Positions 24,301-34,866 of a stretch of 64,000 nucleotides of DNA are shown piece by piece. The notes under the pieces are model-generated. The model had not been told where the DNA came from. It searched no databases and saw nothing but the letters and a program-made list of their open reading frames with translations. The DNA comes from Nelumbo lutea. Its lineage: Eukaryota > Streptophyta > Magnoliopsida > Proteales > Nelumbonaceae. The stretch covers positions 105,981,583-106,045,582 of the forward strand of contig JAKGHH010000003.1 in NCBI GenBank assembly GCA_022828595.1, in the 5' to 3' direction. The number at the start of each line of letters is the position of its first letter. Position 1 is the stretch's first letter. The translations under genes were made by a program, and so were the position numbers.

Positions 24301-24470
24301 CTGTCCCAGTTAGCCAGTACGAGTCACAACAATATGAGAACTGTGTACATAGAGGACTTACCTCGGGGGGACAAAGGAGGTCGCTCCCGTCTCAGAAGCA
24401 AAGCCGTGCTGGATCGATCCACTCGCGAGCTTCCTAATAGACGAAACCCTCCCTGCAGAACGCAATGCGT
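21355..24470 (+). pseudogene. pol: gypsy pol remnant: protease, RT, RNase H, second RNase H
   Basis: A 918-codon open stretch (21355-24111) is followed in the same frame by more pol after a single TGA at 24109-24111. Seen in order: a knuckle-like C-S-F-H-G-D-H-G-H-S-T-E-Q-C (residues 28-41), protease D-S-G-S-S-A-D (181-187), reverse transcriptase with M-P-F-G-L-K-N-A-G and catalytic Y-V-D-D (550-553), RNase H with the Y-V-S-K-I-L-Q-G motif, and a second RNase H domain starting at H-V-D-G-S-S-N (Asp869) that the TGA cuts. After the TGA come Y-S-D-S-Q-L-V-V-N-Q-V and E-A-D-A-L-S-Q-L. The frame is lost before 24479. The reverse transcriptase motif itself is intact. Confidence 0.92.
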
Positions 24471-24478
24471 CCAAGAGG

Positions 24479-25636
24479 GTGCAGCGCCAGGCGGCCAAAT
24501 ACGTCATAATAGGCGAACGGTTATACCGACGGTCGTACACGCTCCCCTATTTGCGTTGCTTGCGACCTACCGAAGCCGAGTTCGTACTCCGCGACACTCA
24601 TGAAGGCCTGTGCGGTGGACACTTGGGGGGCAGAGCACTCGCCCAAAAGGCACTTCGACAAGGATACTACTGGCCAACGATGAAGGCAGAAGCTGTCGAG
24701 CTCGTCAGAAAATGCGACAAGTGTCAGAAGCATGCTAACATCCACCATCAACCTGCCTCTGACCTCAAATACCTCGCCAGCCCATGGCCCTTTGCACAAT
24801 GGGGCATCGACCTCCTAGGGCCATTCCCACCAGCAACAGGCGGAAGAAAATTCTTAGTTGTTGCGGTAGATTATTTTACGAAGTGGATAGAAGTTGAATC
24901 TCTGGCAACTGTTACGGCTTGAAACATACAGAACTTCCTTTGGAAGAACATAGTATGTCGGTTCGGGTTATCTCAGGTTCTAATCTTCGACAACGGCAAA
25001 CAGTTCGAGGATATCAAGTTCCAAGAGTGGTGCTAGAACATGGGGATTCGGCAAAATTTCACGTCAGTCGCGCACCCGCAGGCAAACAGTCAGACGAAAG
25101 TAATGAACAGAGCCATCCTGCGCGGATTGAAAGCACGTCTGGATCGAGCTAAGGGATTGTGGGCCGAAGAGCTACCAAGTGTCTTATGGGCTCACCGAAC
25201 GACCGAAAAAGCAGCCACGGGAGAAACCCCCTTCAACCTCACCTACGGCACTAAAGCAGTGATCCCGACGAAAATCGAAATACCAACGTTGCGATTAGAA
25301 ACATACGACGATCGGACGAACGGAGACGAGTTACGCACCAACCTCGACCTACTGGACGAGGTAAGGGACCTCGCGCACATCCGAACAGCGGCATACCAGC
25401 AGCAGGTGGCTCGCTACTACAATAGCAGAGTAAAGCAACGAAGCTTCCGAGTCGGCGACCTAGTCCTCCGTAAGATTATGGTGCCCGAACCCGGCATCGG
25501 CAAGCTTGGACCTAATTGGGAAGGGCCCTATAAAGTAAAAACAGCGCTCGGGGGCGCATACGAACTCGAAACCTTGGAAGGCAAACGAGTACCTCGAACG
25601 TGGAACATCGTGAACTTGAGGCGATACTACCTATAA
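24479..25636 (+). pseudogene. pol: gypsy integrase remnant
   Basis: Continues pol in the next frame. The HHCC zinc finger is visible (H-E-G-L-C-G-G-H ... C-D-K-C-Q), then the core with G-I-D-L-L-G-P-F, I-F-D-N-G-K-Q-F, and A-N-S-Q-T-K-V-M-N-R, where the catalytic glutamate of the D,D,E triad is lysine. Two in-frame stops (24920-24922 and about 25034) split the core. The C-terminal part has a G-P-N-W-E-G-P-Y-K-V motif and ends R-R-Y-Y-L before the stop. Confidence 0.9.
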
Positions 25637-25852
25637 ACCACCTAGCGAAGTGGACGAAATCAGGCCCTATGTGCCACAAGGCAAGCCGAGGAACTTTGGC
25701 ATAGACAGCACATTATCAGCTCGGCAAAAAATCAGTTCGCGGCATAAAAGACCGGAAATTTAAAAACCCGGCAAAGAAACAGCTCGGGGAAGATGAGCAA
25801 GGGGAAAAAGACACTCCATTGCAAGGAACAGTACATTGACAAAAAAAAAAAA

Positions 25853-27380
25853 TTACATGCCCAGAGCCACTTCTTCGCCATCGGAAGGCACTTCAACAAC
25901 ACCCGAAGGCCTTGCCTCTCCTTCAGAGTCCGGCTCGCCATCGGCAACATTGGCCATCTCCTGAGTTATACGCGAAGTGGTTATGGCACTTACATCGAGG
26001 TCGGGGTACGTATTCCGGATCATCCACCGGCTCAACTTGAACCCCCTCCTGTAAGAGTCCACCATCAGATCGTCAAAACGCGGGGAGGCAATGTAGTCTT
26101 CAACTGCCTTCTTCTTGGCGTCTTCAATGCCTTGGGAAAAAATCTGTGTTCTCTCCCTGATGTCCTCCTGAAGATATTCGACTTGATGCTGCAAATCCAA
26201 TTTCAAGTCCGACATATGCTTGACAACTACCCCCATGGCCTCGGCGTCACGCTGAGACCTCGCCTGTCTGGCCATCGCGACGCGAGTAGCCTCTTCAGCA
26301 GAATAAGCAGCCGCCTCAGCAGCCTGTATGAGTGGTTTCAGCGTAAGACGCCCCGACAGTCTCGTGCACCGGTGGAGTCACTTCGGGCTCCCTGGGCAGA
26401 TCCTCTGGCGTATGGTCTGGGGCTTGGGGCTCCTCATCCAGGGGCAGCTCGGTACGAGTTCGCTTGGCGACCCGCTTCCTCTTCTTCATACCTTGGAACA
26501 AACGCCCCCCACGAGTTCTCTCCGCGTCCATCACACCTACAGAAACGAGTTCGACATCGGAAAAAATGACAGAACAAAGCAAGCAAGAAACCGCATAGCT
26601 AGAAACCTACCCGAACTCAGGCCGACTGCAATAAGCTTGGCCTTCGTTAAGTAGTGGTGGCACTTTAAGACTTGCCGTGCCCATTGCCGGAGACCCTTCA
26701 CCGTCTCTTTATCAAGAATTACGCCCAAATCGGGAGCGGCCTCACCCCACCCGGTCTGAAAGGGCCATCCTTGTGCACTTCGCACGCCGAAGTAGTCCCG
26801 CTTCCAAGCCGGGACCTTATTAGGAAGATCGTGCAGAAGCTTGAAACCCTGGAAGAGAACCCGCCTGTCTCTTGAGCATCAAGATAGAGGAGAATATCTC
26901 TAAGTCTAAGGGAAAGTTCTGCTCGCAAAAAAGGGAAATTGTCCCCACCAGGTTCCGAATAGAGTTCGGATGAAGCTGGCCAATGGTGACACCGAAGTGG
27001 TTTATGACTTCGACGAGAAGGGGATGGAAAGGAAGTTGCAACCCTGCAGTGAGCTGCTCTCGAAAAATCACGATCTCATCGGGACCGTGTTCCCAAGGAA
27101 AGCTACCCGAAGGAATAAAATATGTGTACCCCCCAGGAAGATTGTAAGACAGAAGTATGGATTGAAGCCTCTCAGGCGTCATGGTCGAAGGGCCAAACCG
27201 GTCTAGCATCCGACCTCGGCGGGAGGTTGACGCCAAACTGCCCGAAGCGACTCGACCTACTGGTTCGTAGTCCTCAAACTCCACCTCAGGATCACTGAAG
27301 CAGTCTGGGGACACGGCTCGGTTGGTGGAACCTACATCGGCCCTACTCGAAGAATCGTTTGAGCTATCAAAGCTAGACAT
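25853..27380 (-). pseudogene. Antisense ORF of the Tat element (putative gypsy-type transposon domain), probably spliced
   Basis: Minus-strand coding downstream of pol, typical of Tat elements. It starts at the ATG 27380-27378 (M-S-S-F-D-S-S-N-D-S-S). Residues around Y-N-L-P-G-G-Y-T-Y-F-I-P and F-P-L-H-P-type words resemble the plant 'putative gypsy type transposon' domain (PF04195 by memory). Coding similarity continues with frame changes through 26820-26630. A likely GT-AG intron lies at about 26613-26537, and an acidic/coiled tail (25853-26275) ends the ORF. Function is unknown in the family; this copy is frame-broken. Confidence 0.65.
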
Positions 27381-28021
27381 TGGGGAAAAGACGAATTCAA
27401 GAAAGTACTCACCGGAAAGTTTGAAGAAAAACCAAAGAACCGTGAAAACTGTATAACCAGCCTTGACGCGAGCTGGAAAAGACTTGGACGCGAGCTGAAA
27501 GGTTGGGTGCGAACTCAGTAGACAAACCGCAGAAGTGACAAAACAACCGGGGTCCCCCACTATTTATAGCTACAGTAACCAAGAATCGACCGTGTAGACC
27601 AAAGACGATCCGACGGCCCACGTTCTTACCGACCGCACAACCCTTAAGGTCGAGACGTGATTGGCGCACGTCTTTCCGAAAAAAGCAAAACGTCAGCGCA
27701 CGTCTTTTTGAAACCGACGTTGCTTCGACACGCGTCTTTTCGAAACTGACGCGCCGCACGTCTCCCTGACAGTCGCCCATGCACGTATAGCAGTGGCGCG
27801 CCTTTTTGAAATGACCCGCTGTCACGTCCTAGCGACGCGAATTGGTTTGAAATTTAAAACGCACGGTCACAACCACCATCGTTCTTGAGTAAGCACGTTT
27901 CCAGCCTTCGGAAACCGAAAGAACCTAGCAAAAGCGTCTCGTGCAGTGAAGGTTCGAAGGAAGGGACAAATCCACCAGTTACCTCGCGAAAACTCCCCGC
28001 ACCATGGCAAGACCCCCGGCG

Positions 28022-28039
28022 CAAGGAGTGGGGGGCAAT
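28022..28039 (+). promoter_or_regulatory. Polypurine tract of the gypsy element
   Basis: CAAGGAGTGGGGGGCAAT directly precedes the 3' LTR; this is the expected plus-strand priming site. Confidence 0.8.
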
Positions 28040-28886
28040 TGATGAAGGAAGATTTGGCCCGACCTCTCTATTATGTGACACGTGGTAGAAACAACAGCTC
28101 GGCAAAAGGGGCCAAGCCTAGGCGGGAACAAGGGGACACATTTCGCCGAACTGACCATTGTAACAGCTCAGGATACACTTCGTCGAACTGACCCACCTTG
28201 TAACAGCTCGGGATACAATTCGCCGAACTGACCCACTTTGTAACAGCTCGGGATACACTTCGCCGAACTGACCCTCGTAACAGCTCGGGATACACTTCGC
28301 CGAACTGACCCACCTTGTAACAGTTCGGGATATCCCTCGCCGAACTGACCTGCCCTATAGATACCTCCGAGCTCAAGACCGCCTCGCTCAGCACTTCGCA
28401 TTACCTTCTGGGCACCAAAACCAAACAAGTTGTACCATGCCTGACACTAGGGAAGTCCGTGCCCGAGGGTGCCACGCCTGACTGACTTGGGATCTGACGT
28501 TTGGCAGCAGCACTCTAAACGGCCACCTGCCACCACCACTGACACCGCCATCTCCAGTTAGACGGTTAGGCAGTGACGGTTCTGTCTCAACAGAAAGGAC
28601 GACGGCCGAATTGACAAGCACAAGGGTAATTATACCCGATCTGACAAGGGCCTCGGGACAAGTACACGAAGTGACTATAAGAGCCCCTTGCCCCCCGACA
28701 ACGGAGGTATGCAAACTTTGCGTTATCTGGTATTACCTTGCTTTTGAAGGATTCTAATTTGAGCTTCGGAGCCTCTACACCGGGTTCCCCCCGGAGCTTT
28801 CCCATCTCCTCCATTTCAGGTTCCCTGCTACCCCGTTCGGAAGCAAGGCAGCGAACAGCTAAGACCGGCCGGATCGCGCTCCATCA
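28040..28886 (+). repeat. 3' LTR of the gypsy element
   Basis: Starts TGATGAAGGAAGATTTGGCC and ends CCATCA like the 5' LTR. It differs by repeat number, by an extra segment around 28085-28135 (AACAACAGCTCGGCAAAAGG) and by scattered substitutions. Confidence 0.92.
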
Positions 28887-29072
28887 ATTCTCATTCCCAA
28901 AAGAAAGGGAGGGAATGGGCATTCCTATTCCTTCAAATAGAAGAATGCTATTCCACCAGGAACATAAATCAGATTATAATTCTACTCTATCAAATGGTTA
29001 GAATTGGAATAGACCATTCCAAATCCTAAGTCCAGACCCGTATTTCTACAAACCAAAGTACCAAACAAACCC
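28887..29072. mobile_element. Truncated Tourist-like MITE at the gypsy right flank
   Basis: The right end is CCAAAGTACCAAACAAACCC followed by TTA (29073-29075), with GGAATAGACCATTCC-type words as in the Tourist-like family at 33915 and 55848. The left half is missing: the sequence abuts the gypsy LTR and no matching half sits at the left flank (18345-18867). Confidence 0.6.
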
Positions 29073-29182
29073 TTAGGCGTAAGATTTAAATCCTAATGGA
29101 GTTGGATAAGGGAGGCGCAAGAATTCAAGCAGATGTTCCTTGATTGATTCAAATTCAATGAATAGCGACTAAGTTAGGGTAC

Positions 29183-32100
29183 CTTACACATGGGGGCAAC
29201 AAGGAGGGCACCATTCCAGAAGGTAGGATTCTTTTTGTGGAGCAGCAGCGTGACGGCACCTCCCATGGACTCTCCATACAAGAACCTTTTCTTATCTCCG
29301 TACTCCCTTTGATCTGTGGAGGGTGGAGAATGGACCACCCATCAACAAAACAACAATGAATTAGGGTCTCAGGGATGGGATGGGTGTGTTGAGGAGGAGA
29401 GTTGTTTGTAATAATACCACAAACAGATCTGAAGAAGGCGTAGCAGTCGTCCACCACATTGTCGAACTTCTTAATGTAACATCGGGCTCCCATGGACCGT
29501 CCGTGCCCTTCGTAATCCATCCCTATCACTGCATATCCTGCGCTCGCTAGTCTCGTTCCACATCCTATATTCACACATTATTTCAACCATTGCTTTAGGG
29601 CTTAGGCTTTGGATTAGGGCTGTAGTTCTTAACTCCAACAACATGAGAAATGTTTTGTTTTTTTGCATTTTAATGTTTATTATCATAATAACTTTTTTTT
29701 TCTATATATATTTTTTCAACTTTTTTAATAATAGATGAAATCCAAAATTGTATCCATATTTTCCTTCATTTAGCATATTTATTGGAAATTAGAACTTAGT
29801 AAATCTTTCCAAAATTTAATTAATGTCACAAGATAAAGAGAAAAAATAAATAAATTATTTGCTTCATTTACAAAAAAAAAAAAGCAAAACGAAGAGAAAG
29901 GAGATTGAAAAGATTATGAATACCTTCTTTTAACCCCAAATTTTAAAGTCTGCCTAACCTAAACATAAATAGAAAAAGAAGAAAGGCCGATTGAGAGGTG
30001 AACGACATGTTATTTCAGACTTCAATTGGGTTGTCTACACCATAGTTTTTAAAAACGACCCAGAAACCGAATTGGTCAGGGGTCTGGTTACTAGGTCGAA
30101 TAGTTTAACTGTTTGAACTGAACGATTGACCCATTCTAACAAAAAATAAAAAAATAAAAATAAAAAAAAGATTAAAATCATTCAAACGATCAACCACCTG
30201 TGTCAAGGGTTTATTAACCAAAATCAACAGTTTTGGAAAAAACCAAAACTGATGATTACCTAAACAGTTCCTGATTTTTCTGGTCCAACAATCCGATCAG
30301 ATCTGGTTTAGAAAACCATGATCTACACCATGGGCAATCAGAAGCAAAATTTCCCGTTCAAACGAAAAAGCTTGTTGGACACACGCCCACCAACTTCCCT
30401 TTCATTGTCAGAAAACGATTAAGAATTTAAGATATGAAAAAACTACCAAATAGCGTGCCCACAACACATCCCAACCATGCATTTGACATTAATAATAATA
30501 AAATCTTCCCTTCACAAATACAAGAGAGATGTGTGGAGTATGCTCCGTGGGGAGCCAATCCGGACTCGAAAAATAAATAGTCATCACCTGAATATACTCT
30601 TTAACCAGAAGAGCAAAAAGCTAATTGAGAATTTCTTCTCCTTCATTAGTAAAAGGGTATATATTGTTGTACCTGCTAGTAATTATTAACTTATACCCAC
30701 TTGACTACAACATTAGTTGAATTTGATAGTTATTTTATGGGAAATGGGATCGATCATTTTGTTTCACAACAGCCACAAATGCAAGCGATGGAATGGTTGT
30801 GGGCCATATACATTGTAGAAAACAAAATCATTGGTCCCACTATCCGTAGAACAGCTAGCAAGTTCAGCTAATATCTTCTTATAAATTACAGGGAATTTAT
30901 TAACAGAAAAGACATAGAATTAAGATAGATAAAAGAATATTGATAAAAAATGTTAATAATAAAATATCAGTTTCACCTCTAAAACTCATAATTTGATATT
31001 AATAAAAGTAACCCATCAGATATGTTAGCCTGCCAAAAAAAACCAAACAACGAGCAGCATGACCCACTACGCCATACCAAATATTAGATTATAAAATTGT
31101 ATATAGCATTCATGGACCTACAAGCTAAAGATTTTTCACAAGCTGGGCCCACCATCCCTGACCGGCCCATACATTCCGAGTTAACATCTCCGCTCCACAA
31201 CGCCTCACAGCCCATCCACGCCGTGTGTCGGAACATTTCGTACTATCATAGGGACATGGCGGGAATGGGCTGTGGGGCGTTGTGAGGAGGCCCCTTGTAG
31301 AGCGGAGATGTGTACTCATAAATCCCCCAGCACCACCAACCCCACGACCCATTACCCACTCACTCCCAGTCCCCACCTCATCTCAAAAGTCTAAAAGGAA
31401 ACAAAAATAACAAGAAAAATACCAATAATAGAGTTTTTTATTTTTTTTGGGTCGAAATCAATAATTGGACATGGACGGGTTAAAGGACGTTGCTTGCATG
31501 CTCCATGTTAAATGTCCTTAATTTTTAAAGTTTTTATATTATGACACTAAGTCCTGAAGTAATGAAGAAAAATAAAAGAAAGAATAATCATTTAAATTCT
31601 TTATCCCTGTTATAAAGTATGAAATTTAGTCTTTATATGTTGTTTCTTCAATTCTTCTCTCCATTTTAAGAGCAAAAAAGAATTATATGTTGTCCAAAAC
31701 CCAATTAGGTAAATGATTAATTAAATAAGATAAGTGTAGAATATAAAAATAGAAAATTTACTTTTAAATTATTATAGAAACAAAATAAGAGAGAAATAAA
31801 ACAAAAGACTTGTTAATTTTTGTTAAAATTTTGAACCTTAAACTCAGTTTTAAAAGAGTATGAATACAAATATATAGAATAGAAAACATTGTATTTTATA
31901 TTATTTTTTACATATTTATATTTATACTCTTTTCCAACTCAGCCTTGATAGCAACCAATAATGGATGTCTGAAAAGCCACTTTATTACTAGTTAGATAGA
32001 AGTTGAACATTCATCTATTAAAAAAAACATATAGTGGCCTCAAGTTTCAGTCAGATGAAAACTTTTATAAAGATCAAATTTTATATTTCTCTGTTGTAAG

Positions 32101-32922
32101 TGAAAATTTACAAGTTCCCTTAAAGTAGTTTTTTCTAAAGAAAAAATAAATAATAAAAAAAAAACTAAACCAAAGCCAGAGCGCCAAGAGAATGAAAGAT
32201 GGGGTATGGTTGAAAATCCAACCAAGTAGCGTATCACACAGAACAATCATTTCCGTTACTATTAAGAAACTTTGCCCATTTGGGATGAAGAGACCCAGAA
32301 ATGACAGAGAAACTCGGAAAAGAAAGGAAAATTCAGATCAAACCCATGAATCTACAAACATGGACAAGACTCATTCATTGTTTTTACGGATTTAGTTCCA
32401 CCTGGCAAAAAAGTTTCAATCCAAGCAGTAAAACACATCAACGAGATTCACTATACTGGCTTTGCTCATCAAATGATAGCTCAAAAGTTAAAAAGAAAGG
32501 AGGTTGAAAAAACAGGCTCATTCATTATTTATACGGATTCATTGATTACCTCTCATGAAATCACTGCATTCCATCCCGTACCCTGCAAAACCCCATTAAT
32601 GAATGAATAACCTCACGGGTTTAACGAAAGACAAAAAAAAAAAACATAAGATAAAGAGATGACCAGAGGATAGAGAGACACCATGGCAGAGGAAAACAAG
32701 AGCCTTCGGCGACGAAGGAGGTAACCATCTGCAAGTAAAGAGTCGCACTCCTCTGGAGTTTCTGATGTAGTCCTTTTAAGTTCCCCGACACAGATATGAG
32801 ATGACCCATCAGCATACATCGATATGATTAGATATATAAAGCACAGAGAAAAAGAATTGCTCGGACATAGTGGGTTGTGGGGCAGGTTAGCAGGAGCTCA
32901 CCTCTTGATACTCCACCTCCAT
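29183..32922 (-). CDS. Monoacylglycerol lipase / caffeoylshikimate esterase-like alpha/beta-hydrolase, exons 1-5, 3' part missing
   Basis: Five minus-strand exons join in frame: 32922-32902 (M-E-V-E-Y-Q-E), 32772-32682, 32582-32550, 29564-29418 and 29313-29183, all with GT-AG borders, encoding 141 residues without a stop. Motifs match plant MAGL/CSE proteins: N-S-R-G-V-R-L-F-T-C-R-W, A-L-V-F-L-C-H-G-Y-G-M-E-C-S, G-M-D-Y-E-G-H-G-R-S, and the nucleophile elbow G-E-S-M-G-G, ending L-V-A-P-M-C-K. Such enzymes release fatty acids from monoacylglycerol or, in CSE, act in lignin precursor synthesis. About 170 C-terminal residues, including the acid and histidine of the triad, were not found; downstream lies a truncated MITE and the gypsy element. 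It is either a truncated pseudogene or a gene whose last exons lie far away. The 3-kb intron 3 holds a Mutator-type MITE. Confidence 0.82.
30042..30319 (+). mobile_element. Mutator-type MITE, family M, copy 2, in intron 3 of the hydrolase
   Basis: Ends ATAGTTTTTAAAAACG and, inverted, ATGGTTTTCTAAACC. The interior shares GGTCAGGGGTCTGGTTAC and AAAATCAACAGTTTTGG with the other copies. Flanks TGTCTACACC (30032-30041) and GATCTACACC (30320-30329) match at 8 of 10. Non-coding. Confidence 0.8.
31184..31311. repeat. GC-rich inverted repeat in intron 3 of the hydrolase
   Basis: Left arm 31184-31222 (ACATCTCCGCTCCACAACGC...) pairs with right arm 31258-31311, which carries an extra ~13-base insertion; the loop is about 35 bases. 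It could fold in RNA or be an old foldback insertion. No ends or target duplication were identified. Confidence 0.6.
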
Positions 32923-33410
32923 TTATGTACCTATAATTTATATGAACAGAGTTTGCAAACCAGACTCAATTAAGCATCAAATGAACGGCCGGAGAATTAA
33001 CCCTGCATCCATGAATATAATGAAAACCCAACAAGTCGCATGAATAATATTGTTAGCAATTGATGAAGAGATCAAGAGAGTTTAGAACCTACAAAATTAT
33101 TTGGAAAATATCGACACAAAGATGCGCAGCGAAACAGATTGATCTTGTTGGTTTGTTTGATCCGAAGAGCTGCGTCGACCTGCAGCAGAGCCATTGACCC
33201 AGTAAGAAATTATTTCATGAAGACAAAACAGGAACCAGAAGAGAGAGAGAGGGGGGGGGGGGGGGAATAGATGAAGAAGAAAAAGAAATCAGAGAAAAGA
33301 AAATTGGTTCGTATAGACTGAAAAGTGAAACCTACGGTGGAACGGTAAACGCGAGCGAGAGAGCGAGTCTCGTCTCGTGGGAGAAGACATGTATTTATTT
33401 GTTTGTTTGA
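32923..33410 (-). promoter_or_regulatory. 5' UTR and promoter region of the hydrolase gene
   Basis: The coding start at 32922 follows a splice acceptor (ATTATAG at about 32940-32934), so a 5' UTR intron is likely; a possible donor is TTTTGTAG/GTTC near 33092. A CT-rich leader with a (C)13 run (plus-strand G run, 33250-33266) and GCTCTCTCGCTCGCG at about 33360 precedes it. An AAATAAATAC word near 33400-33390 is a TATA candidate. All inferred by position. Confidence 0.4.
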
Positions 33411-33719
33411 TTGATGGGAAGAATTAAAAAAACAAAGATGATTTTACAGAAAAAAAAGGAGATGCTAATGCGGGTGCACGTGGCAGATGGTCCCTCCATC
33501 TGGATATTAAGATAGAGATGATGATGATGCATTGCTACTACTCTCTGTTAGCTGGGTCGTATCCTACGCGTTCCTTTCATCCACCATCATGTATTCTACG
33601 CTGAGTCATGGATGGATATGGGGCTGTTATCAATGGACCCATTTTAAATTAGGGAAAATTCATTCAATAGAGCTGAAACAGAGCTTATACAGGAGGTGTC
33701 TGTTACTGGTCTAGTTCAA

Positions 33720-33911
33720 AGATGAAAAATCAGCAAGCCAAACTGGGGATTATCAATCCAAGTCCCTTTCGGAGTCTTGATGCCAGCCAAAAAATGGGCC
33801 ACTGAAATTTCCGATCTATTAATTAAATTCCACCCTACTGAATCAAAAAATTTCACTCCTTGCAAAATATCATCAACCAAAAACCGCACTTCATAAGAGA
33901 TGTGTTCAAAA
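33720..33911 (-). pseudogene. LINE RNase H remnant, downstream half
   Basis: Beyond the Tourist-like insertion, the minus strand stays open as F-L-V-D-D-I-L and V-A-H-F-L-A-G-I-K to a stop near 33720, matching the end of a LINE RNase H. The two halves are separated only by the 949-bp insertion and its TTA duplication. Confidence 0.6.
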
Positions 33912-33914
33912 TTA

Positions 33915-34863
33915 GGGTTCGTTTGGTTCGTGATTAGAATTGGAATCTGAATCGGAATGAGAATCTCTTAGAATCGGAATCGGAATTATTTATTCCCCTA
34001 CCTGTTTGGTTCAAACAAGAATCGGAATCCAATTCCGATTGATGCTGTTTGGTCATTAAGAGGCTGAAATCGGAATCAGCCATGATTTCCAAAATGCATG
34101 AAAGCACCAAAAAATGCAAAAATTTTACAGGAAATGCAGAAACCATAATAATTTTGTAGCAAATTCAGAAAAATGCATGAAAATTTTGTAGCAAATTCAG
34201 AAATTTTGCTTGTAGCTATCCACCGCTTCTTCAAATGTCTCCTTCGTCTCATTGTTAATCCACCCATACTCGCTCATGAACAGATTGATTAGGGTTTTTG
34301 AAGGGTAATTAGCAATAAAATCCTTCCACACGTCACCTCTTCTCAACCTCTTCTTGGCCTCATTGTTGGTTCCAAGTCGTACTCTGTTAGCCCCAAATTC
34401 TTTCCCACCCCGTCGATAACTGCCTTTCCACCGGTGTGAAGGCAAAAATGGTTGATCCTAGTCTTGACATTCACTCCTACTTTGACACCGCCGCTCTTGC
34501 TGGCAGACGCGCTGTCCTTCTTGAGTCGAGGAAGGAGGTGTGTTACTATAACATATTGAAGCAACTCCCTTAGGTGCTAATACTCTGAGGTACTCGACGA
34601 AGGCACGAGTGGCAGATTTGGGGAGGTTCTTGCCAAGGTGAAACCCTGGTCTACCCACAACATCTTCCTTTTGAATTGCACATCCCAAAAGGAAAAAATG
34701 AAACTAATAGCAGAATGGGAATCATATTCCGGGGGAGGGGGTCGGGGGTTGGGAATGGCATTCTGCCTATTCATTCCCATTTTGGTTGATCAAACATCCA
34801 AAAATGGAATGGCCCATTCCGATTCCGATTCCAGGGTCCTATTCCCTCGAACCAAACAGACCC
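33915..34863. mobile_element. Tourist-like (PIF/Harbinger) element carrying a host gene fragment
   Basis: TIRs GGGTTCGTTTGGTTCG and, inverted, GGGTCTGTTTGGTTCGAG, with TTA duplications at 33912-33914 and 34864-34866. Both subterminal regions carry the GGAATCGGAATC words of the family at 55848. The interior holds a 3-ketoacyl-CoA synthase fragment. No transposase, so it is a Pack-type non-autonomous element. Confidence 0.85.
34334..34690 (-). pseudogene. Captured 3-ketoacyl-CoA synthase (KCS) fragment
   Basis: The minus strand encodes, over three frames, [20 protein letters not shown] then S-K-S-G-G-V-K then [15 protein letters not shown] and [10 protein letters not shown], then [10 protein letters not shown]. 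These are consecutive blocks near the C-terminus of plant KCS enzymes, which condense acyl-CoA with malonyl-CoA in very-long-chain fatty acid synthesis. One small frameshift and a loss of about 23 codons after Y-D-L-E-P are visible. 34333-34197 continues with an open frame of unrecognised origin (F-M-S-E-Y-G-W-I-N). Not a functional gene. Confidence 0.82.
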
Positions 34864-34866
34864 TTA

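Larger units (their letters stand above)
18868..28886 (+). mobile_element. Ty3/gypsy LTR retrotransposon, Tat type, complete but decayed
   Basis: Two LTRs (866 and 847 bp) bound a primer site, gag, and pol in the order protease, reverse transcriptase, RNase H, second RNase H, integrase, then an antisense ORF and a polypurine tract. Integrase after RNase H defines gypsy; the extra RNase H-like domain and antisense ORF point to the Tat lineage. Several stops and frame changes interrupt gag and pol, and the LTRs differ in repeat number and many bases, so it is not recent. Flanking 5-mers GACCT and ATTCT do not match: no target duplication. Confidence 0.93.

Noticed and set aside
32192..32507. 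Overlapping plus-strand frames in intron 3 of the hydrolase
   Set aside because: Short, K/R-rich, no domain; intronic on the supported gene model.
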